NCBI GenBank assembly: GCA_011391285.1 | Contig: JAABQU010000010.1 | Location: 1-7,516 of the forward strand | Reading direction: 5' to 3' | DNA from: Thiobacillus sp. | Lineage (GTDB): Bacteria; Pseudomonadota; Gammaproteobacteria; Burkholderiales; Thiobacillaceae | DNA length: 7,516 nucleotides | Part shown: in pieces, positions 5,739 through 7,516 of the stretch | Position numbering within the stretch: position 1 is the stretch's first letter | Layout: every line of letters begins with the position of its first letter | Notes under the pieces: model-generated | Told to the model about the DNA's origin: nothing | The model's database searches: none | What the model saw: the letters and a program-made list of their open reading frames with translations, nothing else | Made by a program: the position numbers and the translations under genes

Positions 5739-6295
5739 ACAAGGCCTTTGTGAAGGAAACCGACGCGCCGGACGACGATGAAGACGACGTCGCCGCTCTC
5801 GCCCTGCCCGCCGGTTCGAAAAACTACATGACCCCCGCGGGCTACGCGCGGCTGGATGCGGAGTTCAACCAGTTGTGGAAGGTCGAGCGGCCCAAACTGG
5901 TGGAAACCATCTCATGGGCGGCAAGCAATGGCGACCGCTCGGAAAACGGCGACTACATCTATGGCAAGAAGCGGCTGCGGGAAGTCGATCGCCGCATCCG
6001 CTTTTTATCCAGGCGGCTGGAGCATGCCGAAGTCGTCGACCCCGCCAGCCGCGAGCAGACTGACCAGGTGTTTTTCGGCGCCACCGTCACCGTCGCGGAT
6101 CAAAGCGGCAAGGAGTCCACCTATGCCATCGTCGGCGTCGACGAGGCCGACGCCGGATGCGGCCGCATTGCTTGGATCTCGCCGATGGCACGCGCGTTGC
6201 TGAAAGCGCGCGAAGGCGACACGGTAAGCGTGCAGACGCCGGACGGGCGTCGCGAGGTGGAGATCGTCGAGGTACGCTACCAGGCCATAGCCTGA
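5735..6295 (+). CDS. greB: Transcript cleavage factor GreB
   Basis: The 186-aa product has the GreA/GreB N-terminal coiled-coil domain (about 30-105) and the C-terminal FKBP-like domain (about 112-184). The coiled-coil tip carries D67 and E70 in NGDRSENGDYIYGKKRLREVDRR, matching E. coli GreB D41 and E44, which position Mg2+ in the RNA polymerase secondary channel. YIYGKKRLREVDRRIRF and the block SPMARALL at 149-156 are GreB-like rather than GreA-like. GreB rescues backtracked RNA polymerase by stimulating cleavage of the 3' RNA end. The protein is about 28 residues longer at the N-terminus than E. coli GreB, with an acidic run DAPDDDEDD at 10-18; such extensions occur in betaproteobacteria as far as I recall. 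The gene begins within the DUF2905 stop, has no obvious ribosome site of its own and ends the + strand run, 7 nt from a convergent gene. Confidence 0.95.
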   Translation: MNKAFVKETDAPDDDEDDVAALALPAGSKNYMTPAGYARLDAEFNQLWKVERPKLVETISWAASNGDRSENGDYIYGKKRLREVDRRIRFLSRRLEHAEVVDPASREQTDQVFFGATVTVADQSGKESTYAIVGVDEADAGCGRIAWISPMARALLKAREGDTVSVQTPDGRREVEIVEVRYQAIA

Positions 6296-6306
6296 GCCAG
6301 GCTCAG
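6292..6306. repeat. Palindrome at the convergent greB / thioredoxin-TPR junction
   Basis: CTGAGCC-A-GGCTCAG is a perfect 7-bp inverted repeat around a single A. It contains the greB stop (TGA 6293-6295) in one arm and the opposite-strand stop (TGA read from 6305-6303) in the other. It may fold as a small hairpin of 5-6 bp in transcripts from either side. There is no U-tract, so function as a bidirectional terminator is uncertain. Confidence 0.5.
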
Positions 6307-7145
6307 TACAGCAGGCTGGAAAGCGTGCGCCGGTAGCGGCTCACCCGCTCGTCGCCATCCAGCAGGTTGAATACCGCCAGTAGGGTCTTGCGACCGATGT
6401 CGCCTTCGAAGCCGCGATCGCGGCGGACGATTTCCAGCAGCTGATCCATGCCCGCCTCGTATTGCCCGGCGGCAACCAGCAGATTGGCGAGCTTCAGGCG
6501 TGCGGCCAGATCGTTTTCATTCGCAGCGACCTGTGCGGTCAACGCTGCCACGTCCTCGCCGGCCACGCCCATGAATTGCAGCCGCGCCTTCAATTGCGGC
6601 ACACGTGGATCGGCATCGTCTGCCACGCTGCCAAGCAAGCGCCGCGCCTCGTCCGCTTCGTTCAGGTCGAGCATGATTTCAGACGCATCGAGCCGCACGC
6701 CGACATGGGTGGGGTCGATTTTTGAAGCATCGGCCAGTTTCTGCAACGCACCGGGCAGGTCGCCCGCGACGCGCAGCTCGGCGGCCTGCGCCCGCAGCTC
6801 CTCAGCAGGGCCTGGGACCAGGCGGTCTAGGAAGGCGCGCACCTCGCCTTCCGGCAGCGCACCGGAAAACTCATCGACCGGCTCACCATCGATGAAGGCC
6901 TTGACGCTGGGAATGCCGCGCACGCCATAGCGTGCGGCGAGTTCCTGGTTGTCGTCGGAATTGATCTTGGCCAGCAGGAATTTGCCACCATATTCGGTCG
7001 CAAGTTTTTCCAGGATGGGCTTCAGCGACTTGCACGGCCCGCACCAGGGTGCCCAGAAATCGACCACCACTGGACGCCGCTTCGATTCCTCAAGAACGGA
7101 TTGCGCAAAGTCGGCGAGGCCGACATCGAGGGCGTGTTCGGACAT
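6303..7145 (-). CDS. cnoX: Thioredoxin-TPR co-chaperone (CnoX/YbbN-like) with CGPC active site
   Basis: The 280-aa product has an N-terminal thioredoxin domain (about 6-110) with FWAPWCGPCKSLKP (30-43; C35 and C38) and the cis-proline in GVRGIPS (P79). The C-terminal part (about 115-275) is all helical with degenerate tetratricopeptide repeats, for example LRVAGDLPGALQKLADA and LLVAAGQYEAGMDQLLEI. This is the CnoX (YbbN) architecture, and the length matches the 284-aa E. coli protein. CnoX holds unfolded clients and hands them to GroEL; E. coli CnoX lacks a working thioredoxin site, but here the CGPC motif is intact, so true disulfide reductase activity is likely (inference), as described for the Caulobacter protein. 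ATG at 7145 is supported by an AAGGA Shine-Dalgarno 7 nt upstream. It follows purB by 11 nt, so they are probably co-transcribed. Confidence 0.92.
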   Translation of the reverse strand: MSEHALDVGLADFAQSVLEESKRRPVVVDFWAPWCGPCKSLKPILEKLATEYGGKFLLAKINSDDNQELAARYGVRGIPSVKAFIDGEPVDEFSGALPEGEVRAFLDRLVPGPAEELRAQAAELRVAGDLPGALQKLADASKIDPTHVGVRLDASEIMLDLNEADEARRLLGSVADDADPRVPQLKARLQFMGVAGEDVAALTAQVAANENDLAARLKLANLLVAAGQYEAGMDQLLEIVRRDRGFEGDIGRKTLLAVFNLLDGDERVSRYRRTLSSLLY

Positions 7146-7149
7146 GCCG

Positions 7150-7156
7150 CCTTCCT

Positions 7157-7157
<1 letters not shown>
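7150..7157 (-). promoter_or_regulatory. Ribosome binding site of the thioredoxin-TPR gene
   Basis: On the minus strand AAGGAAGG runs from 7157 down to 7150; its first A is the last base of the purB stop. AAGGA lies 7 nt before the ATG at 7145. This strong site fixes the start and shows that translation re-initiates directly after purB. Confidence 0.7.

Positions 7158-7516
<359 letters not shown>

Overview
The window is a compact, GC-rich stretch of a proteobacterial chromosome. The order hpf-ptsN-hprK-rapZ points to a betaproteobacterium: gammaproteobacteria such as E. coli carry rpoN-hpf-ptsN-rapZ-npr without hprK. A Thiobacillus-like or other Nitrosomonadales relative is my guess, but the sequence alone does not settle genus. 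No mobile element, CRISPR array, tRNA or rRNA gene is visible, and no stretch over 300 bases lacks a gene.

Region 1 (1-2610) is the nitrogen-PTS and envelope-regulation module. It holds the 3' end of the ribosome hibernation factor gene hpf, then a 12-bp hairpin that abuts a perfect TATAAT, then ptsN (EIIA-Ntr), hprK (HPr kinase/phosphorylase) and rapZ (P-loop GlcN6P-sensing adaptor). rpoN probably lies just upstream.

Region 2 (2621-6295) continues on the + strand with almost no spacing. In order: a membrane-anchored NusG domain II-like protein, a Gx transporter / 'heptaprenyl diphosphate synthase component I' family membrane protein, ubiX (flavin prenyltransferase), a stand-alone LON substrate-binding-domain protein, a PNPOx-like FMN split-barrel protein, a 67-aa lipoprotein, a DUF2905 two-helix membrane protein and greB (transcript cleavage factor). 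From ptsN to greB no intergenic gap exceeds 16 nt and six junctions overlap, so the ten intervening or flanking genes look translationally coupled and probably co-transcribed.

Region 3 (6303-7516) is on the - strand: the 3' part of purB (adenylosuccinate lyase) followed 11 nt later by a thioredoxin-TPR protein of the CnoX/YbbN type with an intact CGPC site. It converges on greB with a 7-nt gap covered by a short palindrome containing both stop codons.

Most of the window is conserved housekeeping content. I do not see a clear new defence, mobile or biosynthetic system. The points most worth a second look are the NusG-II/Gx/ubiX grouping (a possible link between a membrane carrier and prenylated flavin), a RapZ without the C-terminal basic tail needed for RNA binding in E. 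coli, and an unusual Pro/Thr-rich insertion inside the LON domain.
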